Source: Acidobacteriota bacterium (lineage in GTDB: Bacteria; Acidobacteriota; Terriglobia; Acidiferrales; UBA7541). Taken from it: 41,048 bases of DNA. Shown here piece by piece: positions 25,459 to 32,381 of this stretch. The notes under the pieces were generated by a model. It searched no databases. It was not told the origin of the DNA and saw nothing but the letters and a program-made list of their open reading frames with translations. Every line of letters starts with the position of its first letter. Within the stretch, counting starts at the first letter, position 1. Where the stretch lies: NCBI GenBank assembly GCA_003224055.1, contig QHYE01000076.1, positions 1 through 41,048 of the forward strand. The letters run 5' to 3'. Position numbers and translations under genes: made by a program.

Positions 25459-26421
25459 ATGGGATATCGAAACGCAAGAGGTCGTGGGCGATCTTTGGTG
25501 TTCGCTCTGGTTCTGTTGTCGCTTTTGGCTTCCGTGGCAAGTGCGCAAGGCCCTGCCCCCGAGACGGCGCCTCCGCTCTTCCCTGGCGGGGGACTCATTT
25601 CTTACAACTCCATTTTCACCACACGTGGACTGATCTCCAACCTGCCCGGGAATATTCCCTTGACCGCCCGCCCTACGTTTTCGCACGAAGGTGACTTCCA
25701 TTTCACTTGGGGCTTCCGCCGCGATTTTGATTTGACGGTGCTGGTACCTGTGATCACCAATCATTTCGAAATATCGAAACCGATTCGAATGCCTATGAGC
25801 GGCGGTACAGGCCTGGGCGATGCGATGGTACTCGTGAAATACCGCTTCTACCGCCGGGATTCCAAACGAGGCACTACGCAAGCTTCTGTAACGCTAGGCC
25901 CCAAGGTTCCGACGGGCCGAACCAATCTAGCTGACAGGAACGGAAAACGGCTCCCTGCAAGTTTGCAGCCCGGTTCGGGCTCCACCGATTTCTTCGTGGT
26001 GGTGAATTGGACGTACACCGGCCTCTTCAATGTCAGGCGGCTTGTTGCCGACGAAGAGTTCCATTCCCTGTTGCGCTCTCAAGGCACGCAACAGACGCAC
26101 CTCGGCAGCGACCTCGAATCACGCTTCTGGCTCTCCTACCGGCCTTACGAATCGAAGAACGGGGCCCGTGAATGGTTCATTGGACCTGTTGTGACTTGGC
26201 TGCACTCTCAGGATGACCGCATCGCGGAAGTCAACCAGACCGGGAGCGGTGGCGACGTATTGCTGGCCGGAGTCACAACGTATGTGGGCGTGTGCCCCGG
26301 GGTGCACCTGTGGCTCGGCATGGACTGGGACGTTGCGCATTCCGCGGGTGCCATGTTCATGCCGGTCCGTCGTCACATCAGTTTCGGAGTCACTCGTCAG
26401 TTTCGGCTTCACTTCCAATGA
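25459..26421 (+). CDS. Outer-membrane beta-barrel-like protein (MetA-pathway/phenol-degradation type)
   Basis: A 320-residue exported protein with a signal peptide (about 1-29, ending SVASAQ). The rest is made of alternating amphipathic strands rich in Tyr, Phe and Gly, such as FHFTWGFRRDFDLTVLVPVITN, GDAMVLVKYRFYRR, ASVTLGPKVPTGRTN and FFVVVNWTY. It ends in a strand with terminal Phe-x-x-x-Phe (FRLHFQ), as in outer-membrane proteins. The PTGRTN and GLGDAMVLVKYR segments fit the 'transporter' family annotated as MetA-pathway of phenol degradation, often found beside metal-efflux genes. GGAAGGAA upstream supports the start. It lies 11 bases before the HMA gene, so they are co-transcribed. Confidence 0.75.
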   Translation: MGYRNARGRGRSLVFALVLLSLLASVASAQGPAPETAPPLFPGGGLISYNSIFTTRGLISNLPGNIPLTARPTFSHEGDFHFTWGFRRDFDLTVLVPVITNHFEISKPIRMPMSGGTGLGDAMVLVKYRFYRRDSKRGTTQASVTLGPKVPTGRTNLADRNGKRLPASLQPGSGSTDFFVVVNWTYTGLFNVRRLVADEEFHSLLRSQGTQQTHLGSDLESRFWLSYRPYESKNGAREWFIGPVVTWLHSQDDRIAEVNQTGSGGDVLLAGVTTYVGVCPGVHLWLGMDWDVAHSAGAMFMPVRRHISFGVTRQFRLHFQ

Positions 26422-26432
26422 AAGGAGGGACG

Positions 26433-26957
26433 ATGAACACAAGAAAACTAGCGTTGCTGTTTTTGCTGGCCTCTTCATTTGTGCCGGTATCGCAGGCGCA
26501 GATCAAGCACATCGAAATGCGCGTCGAAGGCATGACCTGAAACTTTTGAGCCTACGGGGTGAAACAACACCTCGGACGCCAGTCTGGCGTTCAAAGAGTG
26601 GATGTTAGCTTGATCGATGGGAAGGTCGATGTTACGCCGAAAGAAGACGGTCAGATCGATCCTGCGCAACTTCTCAGAGCGGTTTACGACAGTGGTGTGA
26701 CCGTTGCGGAAATGGACGTAATTGCACGCGGAAAAATAGTGAAGGATGCTGCAGGCAATTTCGCGTTGCTGGTTTCGCCCAATCAGTCCTTTGCGATCGC
26801 ATCGAATGATTTACTCAAAGCCGTTGAACCGCTTGCCGATTCACCTGCGGTCGTCACCATTCGTGGCGAATTGTACCGCAAGCCTGCAGGCAAGAAAAAA
26901 GCAGCCGCTTCGGCGCCCCTGAAGCTGCTGATTCTCGAAGTGCAGAAGAAGGAATAG
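26433..26957 (+). CDS. Probable selenoprotein: exported heavy-metal-associated (HMA, MerP-like) protein with a Sec-x-x-Sec metal site
   Basis: Read through two in-frame TGA codons (26538-26540 and 26547-26549), this is a 174-residue protein. Residues 1-23 are a signal peptide (LALLFLLASSFVPVSQAQ). Residues 24-90 are an HMA domain: IEMRVEGMT-U36-N-F-U39-AYGVKQHL, then SGVQRVDVSLIDGKVDV. In homologous families both U positions are cysteines (GMTCxxC), the ligands for Hg, Cu or Zn. The frame stays open for 135 codons after the second TGA and ends in TAG directly abutting the next ATG. AGGAGGG precedes the start. Hairpins that could serve as SECIS follow at once. Residues 91-174 form a second small domain ending in a Lys-rich segment. 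The cell would need selA, selB, selC and selD, which are not in this window. Alternative: a pseudogene with two stops, but both falling exactly on the metal cysteines makes that unlikely. Confidence 0.85.
26555..26592 (+). promoter_or_regulatory. Candidate bacterial SECIS hairpins
   Basis: Hairpin 1: CGGGGTG (26555-26561) pairs with CACCTCG (26568-26574) around AAACAA, one G-U pair, 21 bases after the first TGA. Hairpin 2: GGACGCCA (26574-26581) pairs with TGGCGTTC (26585-26592) around GTC, one G-U pair, 32 bases after the second TGA. Hairpin 2 fits the usual bacterial SECIS rules of a G at the loop start and a 16-37-base distance. Hairpin 1 fits only if its closing G-C pair opens. Both lie within the coding frame, as bacterial SECIS elements must. 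Confidence 0.55.
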
Positions 26958-27488
26958 ATGCTAAAACCATGTCTGTTTTTTTTGAGCCTCGCTGGAGTTA
27001 GTCTCGCCGGAGGCAGTCCGCATCCGGCGAGTTCTCCTCCGCCCAAACAACCTGAAATCGCGGCAGGTGAAATTGGTTCACACCTGCCCGAATTCTCCGT
27101 GAAAGACTTGCAGGGCCGCGAAATCTCATCGGCCGATCTTCGCGGCAAAGTCGTGCTCGTTGATTTTTGGGCCACGTGGTGTCAGCCGTGCAAAAAAGAG
27201 ATGCCCGGCTATCAGAAACTCCTCGACCTCTACGGCTCACGCGGATTTGCCGTCATCGGATTCAAGTTCGATACCATGATGGACATGGAGGACCCCGTTC
27301 AATTCGCAAAGAAAATTGGAGTGCGCTATCCGCTGGCCGTCGCCCCAGACGATTTGAAGCAGAAGTTTGGCGGCATCGAGGGGTTGCCAACAACAATGCT
27401 CTTTGACCGCCAAGGAATTCTTCGGAAGAAAGTCGTCGGATTCGAGTACACGGATGCCCTCGAATCCGCCCTAAAGCCGCTTCTCTGA
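26958..27488 (+). CDS. TlpA/ResA-like periplasmic thioredoxin
   Basis: A 176-residue exported thioredoxin-fold protein. After a signal peptide (about 1-19) comes the AhpC/TSA-redoxin type fold with active site WATWCQPC (71-78, Cys75 and Cys78), preceded by LRGKVVLVDF and followed by the cis-Pro motif GLPTT. TlpA-type proteins reduce disulfides in exported proteins. Its ATG follows the stop of the selenoprotein-like HMA gene with no gap, so the two are translationally coupled. An attractive inference is that it keeps the Sec-x-x-Sec pair reduced. The active site here has normal cysteines, not TGA. The family identification is secure; the partner is inferred. Confidence 0.93.
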   Translation: MLKPCLFFLSLAGVSLAGGSPHPASSPPPKQPEIAAGEIGSHLPEFSVKDLQGREISSADLRGKVVLVDFWATWCQPCKKEMPGYQKLLDLYGSRGFAVIGFKFDTMMDMEDPVQFAKKIGVRYPLAVAPDDLKQKFGGIEGLPTTMLFDRQGILRKKVVGFEYTDALESALKPLL

Positions 27489-27557
27489 ACTAACAGCAAC
27501 AAGGGTCAGGCAACTCGATACCGAAGGCCTAGGTCGGCGTCATTATATGCTGCCCAT

Positions 27558-28181
27558 ATGACGGAAAGTGCAGTTTTGGAACGTAGAACCATGGTGCAGC
27601 GCGGGCGAAGGCTCGAATACTTCACCATCGCGTGGAACACCCTCGAAGGTCTGGTAGCGATCGCCGCAGGTGCAATCGCTGGGAGCGTTTCGCTCGTAGG
27701 TTTTGGCATTGATAGCTTCATCGAAGTCACGTCAGGGGCCGCGCTCCTCTGGAGGATGTCCGCTGATGCAGACGAACGCGGGCGAGAGCGAATCGAGCGG
27801 ATAACACTTAGAATCGTCGGCGCTTGTTTTCTCGCTCTGGCAGTTTATGTCGGCTACGAAGCTACAAGCGACCTGTTCCGGAAGAAAGCACCCGAACATA
27901 GCCTTCCGGGAATCATCCTGGCCTGCGTTTCGCTCGTAGTCATGCCCTTGCTCTCCCGTGCCAAGCGGGGCGTTGCGTCAAATTTGAAGAGTGCCGCAAT
28001 GCGCGCAGATGCGAAACAGACGCAGTTTTGCACGTATCTATCAGCCATTTTGCTTGGTGGGTTAGTTCTAAATGCGGCGTTTAATCTCTGGTGGGCGGAT
28101 CCTATAGCTGGCCTCCTCATGGTGCCAATCATTGCTCAAGAGGGCGTGGAAGGGCTGCGCGGTGACACCTGCTGTGACTGA
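27558..28181 (+). CDS. Short cation-diffusion-facilitator-like membrane protein
   Basis: A 207-residue protein with five to six hydrophobic segments. The N-terminal LEYFTIAWNTLEGLVAIAAGAIAGSVSLVGFGIDSFIEV and the ADAKQTQFCTYLSAILLGGL...WWADPIAGLLMVP region follow the pattern of the CDF membrane domain, with Asp and Gln/Thr residues at metal-site positions. The C-terminal cytoplasmic domain of full CDF proteins is missing; instead it ends in Gly-Asp-Thr-Cys-Cys-Asp. Such short CDF-like proteins occur beside mercury and other metal-resistance genes. The TGA at 28179 looks like a true stop, since the frame beyond it has no family character. It is the last gene of the metal cluster, 69 bases after the thioredoxin gene. 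Confidence 0.8.
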   Translation: MTESAVLERRTMVQRGRRLEYFTIAWNTLEGLVAIAAGAIAGSVSLVGFGIDSFIEVTSGAALLWRMSADADERGRERIERITLRIVGACFLALAVYVGYEATSDLFRKKAPEHSLPGIILACVSLVVMPLLSRAKRGVASNLKSAAMRADAKQTQFCTYLSAILLGGLVLNAAFNLWWADPIAGLLMVPIIAQEGVEGLRGDTCCD

Positions 28182-28362
28182 ATGGCCGGCGGGTCGCCCC
28201 ATTCGCGGCTGGTGTTTATCCCGGCCAAGTCAGTGCGTGAAGGCCTTTTCACTTTTCAACACCTTTCCACAATACATTCCCGCAAGTCCTTTCAATTCCC
28301 TAACTTGAACCCCACTGTGTCCCGGATGCCACATTCCATTCGAATCACTAAGTAGTTAGTAG

Positions 28363-28391
28363 TTGACAGTCGGTATATCTCGTGCTACCAT
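28363..28391 (+). promoter_or_regulatory. Strong sigma70-like promoter reading into the repeat region
   Basis: TTGACA (28363-28368), exactly 17 bases and TACCAT (28386-28391), with TGC just before it as an extended -10. An ATG at 28397 would coincide with the transcript start. Confidence 0.55.
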
Positions 28392-28531
28392 TCCCCATGA
28401 ACTCGGCACTACAACCCGGATCTATCCCCAAGCCTCAGACCGTCCTCTTTCCACGGGTCTTTGCGCAAGAATCGCCTCGATTTTCGACCTTTGTTTTCAA
28501 TCGCTTCCGCACTCTTCCAAGTTCTGTAGGC

Positions 28532-28737
28532 TGTAAGTCCTTTGCTTGCCACTCTTACGAAAACTGCCGGGTGTGTACCAACAATTCCCATTCTGAAACT
28601 CAAACGCCCTCAGCTCACGGCGATCCTGTCGTCACGTGATGAAAAACGCGTCACCGCAAGTCCTTTAGAATCCGTATTTACAAACTGTGATGCGTGTAAG
28701 TCCTTTAGAATCCGCTTTTACGAAAACTGCCGGGTGT
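28532..28737. repeat. Degenerate 42-bp repeat units (AAGTCCTTT ... TTACGAAAACTG)
   Basis: Units at 28532-28573, about 28656-28690 and 28696-28737 share G(C/T)AAGTCCTTT at the front and TTACGAAAACTG-type sequence exactly 22 bases later. The first and third share TTACGAAAACTGCCGGGTGT (20 of 20). The second and third share AAGTCCTTTAGAATCCG. A fourth front half lies at 28282-28292. Spacing between units is irregular (124 and 40 bases), unlike CRISPR. Confidence 0.75.
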
Positions 28738-28882
28738 CGTTGGGAGTTACACCGGCATTTGTAAAGAAGAACTTTAGCTATGCTGACGTCTCTACAGGAA
28801 GGAACAACTTGTCGCACCGGCTCGGTCCAAAATCTTCGCGAGCATACTGGATGCCGGACACCGGCTGCAGGTCACTGCTCTT

Positions 28883-29611
28883 TCAATCCCCGCACGCGCA
28901 TTCGGCGAACGCGCCGAGCGGTATTCTCGGCTCGCGCTTTCGGCCCGCTTCGGGCGCACGGATTTGCGCCACGGATGCATGGGCTTGCCGTTCTTTTTTC
29001 GGCTGCAGTGCTACGCTCAATCTCTCACGGAGTCTCCGGTGCGCGCGGAACAGCCGCAGCCGCACCGCCATCGCCGAGATTCCCACGCGCTCCGCTGTTT
29101 CTTGCGTCGAATATTGCAAAACGTCCCGCAGCAGGCAGACCTGCCGCAGCTCGGGGGCAAGTTGCTTGATGGCATCCGCCAGATGCTGGCGCATCTCGCG
29201 CCGTGCAAAGCGCTCTTCGGGGTTTTTCTCCGGTGCCGCTACGTTGCTTCCCAGCGTCTCTTCGCCCGGGCCGTTCGGCTCTTCCAGCGAAAGCACTTTT
29301 CCATCGCGCCGCTTCCGGATTACATCGATGGATGCGTTCGCCGCGATGCGAGACACCCAGGCGTGCAAATCGTCCCGAGTCTCGTCTTGGCTCCCGTTAA
29401 ATTGCTCCAGCCTGGAGATGGCTTTCAGGAACGCTTCCTGCCGGACGTCTTCGGCTTCCGCGGGATTGCGTGTCAGCCGCAGCGCGCCCAGGTACAGCGC
29501 GGGCCCGTACGGGAGGATCAATTTGGCCAGCGATTCGCGGTCGCCCTTTCGAGCCTGCAGGAGGAGCCCTGCGCGGGTGGCACTGTCGAATGCTATGTAG
29601 GTGCCGCACAT
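28883..29611 (-). CDS. ECF-type RNA polymerase sigma factor
   Basis: A 242-residue sigma70-family regulator. Region 2 is clear at about 35-100 (EAEDVRQEAFLKAISRL, then WVSRIAANASIDVIRKRR), and region 4 at about 145-200 (LAPELRQVCLLRDVLQYSTQETAERVGISAMAVRLRLFRAHRRLRERL), a helix-turn-helix that reads the -35 element. Region 3 is absent, as in ECF factors. The last 40 residues are a basic, low-complexity tail with a final Cys pair that other ECF factors lack. No anti-sigma gene is adjacent. The next gene upstream on the same strand is a binding-protein-like gene ending about 210 bases away. Confidence 0.93.
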   Translation of the reverse strand: MCGTYIAFDSATRAGLLLQARKGDRESLAKLILPYGPALYLGALRLTRNPAEAEDVRQEAFLKAISRLEQFNGSQDETRDDLHAWVSRIAANASIDVIRKRRDGKVLSLEEPNGPGEETLGSNVAAPEKNPEERFARREMRQHLADAIKQLAPELRQVCLLRDVLQYSTQETAERVGISAMAVRLRLFRAHRRLRERLSVALQPKKERQAHASVAQIRAPEAGRKREPRIPLGAFAECACGD

Positions 29612-29727
29612 GGCACCGTTAAGAATGGCAGTCTGAGCGCCACGGCCTGACGATGTGTAATTTATAGAAAAGAAAGAACTAATGGCCTTCGATGAGAGTT
29701 ATCACACCCGAAAAAGTGACCGCTTCT

Positions 29728-29769
29728 GGGACGCAACGGTGCGTTTCCGGTCATTCCCCGTTGCATCCC
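29728..29769. terminator. Inverted repeat downstream of the substrate-binding-like gene
   Basis: GGGACGCAACGG (29728-29739) and CCGTTGCATCCC (29758-29769) are complementary apart from one G-T position, around an 18-base loop. On the minus strand a CACTTTTT run follows about 10 bases after the stem, so it may end transcription of the gene whose stop is at 29824. Confidence 0.5.
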
Positions 29770-29823
29770 AAATTGGCTCTTCAGGCAAGAGGCACACGGC
29801 TTGTCTTCAAATTGTCGGGACAT

Positions 29824-30726
29824 CTAGTAGCGCGCCAGCTTTTCCAGTGCAGGAAACGAAGACGGAACTGTATAGGAACGCTCGGAAACACTCGACCCGG
29901 CCTTGATCGCGTCAGCGATCATCGAGATGGCTTGCCCCGCGTTGGGCGGCACGAGCACTGTGGCCTTGAGCTTTCCGGTGCGCACCCACGTCTGCCCGGT
30001 CTTCGGCAACCCGTCCACACCGGTGTAAGGGAGGCGCAGCCATTGTTCCCGCTCCTCCGCTCTACCGCTGTCCTCAAAAGCTTTTCGCGCGCCGATGGCC
30101 ATCGCGTCATTCTGCGCACCGATCAAATCGATGCCGCCCTTGCGGGCAAGATTCAATCGCAGCCACGAGGAAATACTTTTGTGAGCGCTCTCCTCCGTCC
30201 ACTGCCCGCGCAGCGCGGTGACTTGTATCTTCGAGGGCAGCGCACTGTGCATCCCCTCCGTCCGATCCCTCGCTGCGGAGTTTTCCGAAGGCCCCTGGAT
30301 GTAAAGGATGGAGCCGCCACGGGGAAGCAGCGCGGCAAACTGCTGGCCCTGAATCTTGCCGATCTCCTTGTGATCGGAGCTGATGGAGAAAATGGGAACG
30401 CGCGAAGTTTTGCGCAATTCCGAGAGATATTCCGCTTCGCGGTTCAGCACAGCCCAACAGATTCCTGCGCCTACCGCCGTGCGCGCCACCTGCGGCAGCG
30501 CAGTCGCTCCTACCGGTTCGAACACAATCGCATCGGGACGCAATTCCGGAGCAGCTTGAACGGCCTTCAGAATCTGTGTGCTTTGTGTAATCGCGTCGTT
30601 CTCCGCGTAGAGAATCTCGAGGTCGGCTCCGAGGCGCCGCGAAGCATCCTGCGCGGCGGCGGCTTGCTCCAGCTGGTAATCGTTCTCGCGCGTGGTCAGC
30701 GAAACGAGGAAGCGAAGCTTCTTCAT
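29824..30726 (-). CDS. Periplasmic-binding-protein-like (LacI/ribose-type) protein without signal peptide
   Basis: A 300-residue protein with the two-domain sugar-binding fold: LRFLVSLTTRENDYQLEQAAAAQDASRRLG at the N-terminus, PDAIVFEPVGATALPQVARTAVGAGICWAVLN in the middle, and IDLIGAQNDAMAIGARKAFEDSG near the C-terminal third. It starts directly with the first strand (MKKLRFLV) and has no signal peptide or DNA-binding domain. It is therefore neither a standard exported binding protein nor a LacI regulator. It may be a cytosolic sensor. AAAGGAA just upstream supports the ATG. Its neighbour upstream is a secreted aspartic protease-like gene. Confidence 0.85.
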   Translation of the reverse strand: MKKLRFLVSLTTRENDYQLEQAAAAQDASRRLGADLEILYAENDAITQSTQILKAVQAAPELRPDAIVFEPVGATALPQVARTAVGAGICWAVLNREAEYLSELRKTSRVPIFSISSDHKEIGKIQGQQFAALLPRGGSILYIQGPSENSAARDRTEGMHSALPSKIQVTALRGQWTEESAHKSISSWLRLNLARKGGIDLIGAQNDAMAIGARKAFEDSGRAEEREQWLRLPYTGVDGLPKTGQTWVRTGKLKATVLVPPNAGQAISMIADAIKAGSSVSERSYTVPSSFPALEKLARY

Positions 30727-30966
30727 CCGGTTCCTTTCTCTTGTAAAGTGGGAGGCACCTTTGTCCCATCATCGCACCGGGGCAAAAAAGTAGAGCGGAA
30801 TCGTTTTAATGCTGTGCTCTTTCAAGAAAGTTCCGGCGCCGTCAAGTTCTCAACATCTGAACGCGAAGAGCTTCATTCCGATGCGGCCTGCGGCGTACAA
30901 CAGGATGGAAGGCGCACGCGCGAGGAAGCGCCGCGCCAAGCCAGTGAAACAACAGAATTGGAATCC

Positions 30967-31866
30967 TCATCCGCCGCGCCGGTCAGCGTTCTTTCGTGCC
31001 GGAGAATCCGCCTGGGGCGGTGATTCGAGAAAAGAATTGTGCAAGTTGAGGATGAGCCAGTGGCCGTTATGCCTGCGGCACATGGACATTCCGTGGCCGG
31101 CGATATGCTCTTTTGGGGAATCGATCGAGTAATCGTAGGAGTACCAGAGGGCGTCGCCAAACATTTTTACATCGTGCAGATTCATTTTGTAGTGCAAGTC
31201 CGGCGCGAATTTCAGGCAGCGCTCTTGCAGGTATTCCATGACCTGCTTGCGGCCACGAAATTCTCCCTGAGGCGTGTAGAAAACGATTTCCGGATCAAAA
31301 CAATCCTGCAGTTCGGCAACCTTGCCCGTCTCAAACGCCGTCATGCAATGGTGCATGCCCAATTCCATCTGATCATAGAGAGTCTTGGCATCCGGCGTTT
31401 GCGCGCCGGCCGATGCGACTTGGCGCTTGAGGTCGATGGTTACGCCCATTTTGTCGAGCAGGTCCACGCCAAGAATCCCGTCAATCTGGCCGCCGCACGC
31501 CTTGCCGATGGGACTGAGATCGATGGCCGGCAGTTTCAAATCTTTGAGGCGGTGAGCTCCGAGTGTGAATTCAGGAAGAGTTACTTCGCGGGCGCTAGTG
31601 GCGGCGGTTCCGCTCCAGGAGGTCACTTGAATTTTTTGGGAACGGCCGGAGGAAAACGATTTGAGGTTGAGCATGGTGGTCGCGCCGGTGTCCAGGAGGA
31701 AGCGCATGTCCGCACCGTCAATCCGGACTTTCACGACGGGCAGGAGATCGCAACGCTCAATGGGGATCTCGTTGGAGGAAGGGAGTTCTTGTGCGCGCGG
31801 AATTGCGGGAGAAAAAGGTGAGAAAGACGCAAGAAGGATTGCGAACACACCCGGTCGTACAAACAT
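30967..31866 (-). CDS. Secreted retropepsin-like aspartic protease fused to a SnoaL-like domain
   Basis: A 299-residue exported protein. Signal peptide about 1-25 (AILLASFSPFSPAIPRAQ). Residues 35-150 are a retropepsin-like domain: the catalytic motif LLDTGA (57-62, Asp59) and the second-half motif GILGVDLLDKMGVTIDLKR (130-148). Retropepsins act as dimers. Residues about 163-285 form a SnoaL/NTF2-like domain (HHCMTAFETGKVAELQDCFDPEIVFYTPQGEFRG, then HWLILNLHNS), a fold used for small-ligand binding. The fusion is unusual. The start at 31866 is inferred from the signal peptide; the open frame extends to 32154, but that part overlaps the next gene. The ribosome-binding site is weak. Confidence 0.85.
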   Translation of the reverse strand: MFVRPGVFAILLASFSPFSPAIPRAQELPSSNEIPIERCDLLPVVKVRIDGADMRFLLDTGATTMLNLKSFSSGRSQKIQVTSWSGTAATSAREVTLPEFTLGAHRLKDLKLPAIDLSPIGKACGGQIDGILGVDLLDKMGVTIDLKRQVASAGAQTPDAKTLYDQMELGMHHCMTAFETGKVAELQDCFDPEIVFYTPQGEFRGRKQVMEYLQERCLKFAPDLHYKMNLHDVKMFGDALWYSYDYSIDSPKEHIAGHGMSMCRRHNGHWLILNLHNSFLESPPQADSPARKNADRRGG

Positions 31867-31939
31867 GCTTCTAGGATGCAAGCAAACGAAAAAGGTTATA
31901 GCGAAAGCGTCTGCGGAACCAGTCAGAACGCACCTTGTT

Positions 31940-32203
31940 TTAGTCGGCGGGTTGAAGTTTGTCTCCCTGCATTTCCCACTCGATGCGCACAAGAAAATCG
32001 AAATGCATGCCTTCGGTCTTGAGCCAGCCTTCGAGGGCTTCTCGCGAGTCGGCGCGGAATTCGACGAACATTTTCCCTTCGAGCATGTTGACGAGAACGC
32101 GCTCGGCGCGAGCCGTGCCGCCGGCCTGCATTCTCTGTGCAAGGGCTTCAGCACCCTGACGGGTGAGGCAAGCCAGCGTGTGCTGAGTAAAGTAGCGTGG
32201 CAT
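31940..32203 (-). CDS. Small conserved-looking cytosolic protein (possible ferredoxin-like fold)
   Basis: An 87-residue protein: MPRYFTQHTLACLTRQGAEALAQRM, then RAERVLVNMLEGKMFVEFRADSREALEGWLKTEGMHFDFLVRIEWEM. The strand-helix-strand pattern suggests a dimeric alpha/beta barrel or DUF4242-like ferredoxin fold. I cannot name a function. AGGAG sits correctly before the ATG at 32203; a longer frame to 32383 lacks a ribosome-binding site. It precedes the aspartic protease gene by 73 bases on the same strand and may share its transcript. Confidence 0.7.
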   Translation of the reverse strand: MPRYFTQHTLACLTRQGAEALAQRMQAGGTARAERVLVNMLEGKMFVEFRADSREALEGWLKTEGMHFDFLVRIEWEMQGDKLQPAD

Positions 32204-32381
32204 CGGAACTCCTAGAAGAGAATTGGTGTCTAAGTATTCCACAGGAGGCAACGCTTCTGCATGAGCACGTGGGTGAAGTGGACTGAAGATTTCCATATGG
32301 ACTTTGTGCATCAGACAACGCGGATGATGTGATTCGCATCGCGATGGGCAAGCCGGCATTTCGCATCGGCGGGGGTGCAGC

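Larger units (their letters stand above)
28182..28882. other. 701-bp low-coding region with promoter and repeats
   Basis: No gene with a recognisable product is visible. The stretch has a lower G+C look than its neighbours. It holds a strong promoter (28363-28391) and degenerate 42-bp units (28532-28737). An 80-codon frame starts at 28397 just after the promoter, but it runs through a repeat unit and resembles nothing I know. Confidence 0.55.

Noticed and set aside
26433-26957. The HMA gene as a pseudogene with two nonsense mutations, or as two separate short genes
   Set aside because: Both stops are TGA and fall exactly on the paired metal cysteines, nothing else in the frame is damaged, and the downstream piece alone would lack an export signal and half of its domain. 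I cannot exclude sequencing error without reads.
28179-28320. TGA at the end of the CDF-like gene as a further Sec codon after Cys-Cys-Asp
   Set aside because: The frame beyond has no Cys, no family character and runs into the repeat region; a normal stop is simpler.
28282-28737. CRISPR array
   Set aside because: Unit spacing is irregular, the units are degenerate, there are no uniform spacers and no cas genes nearby.
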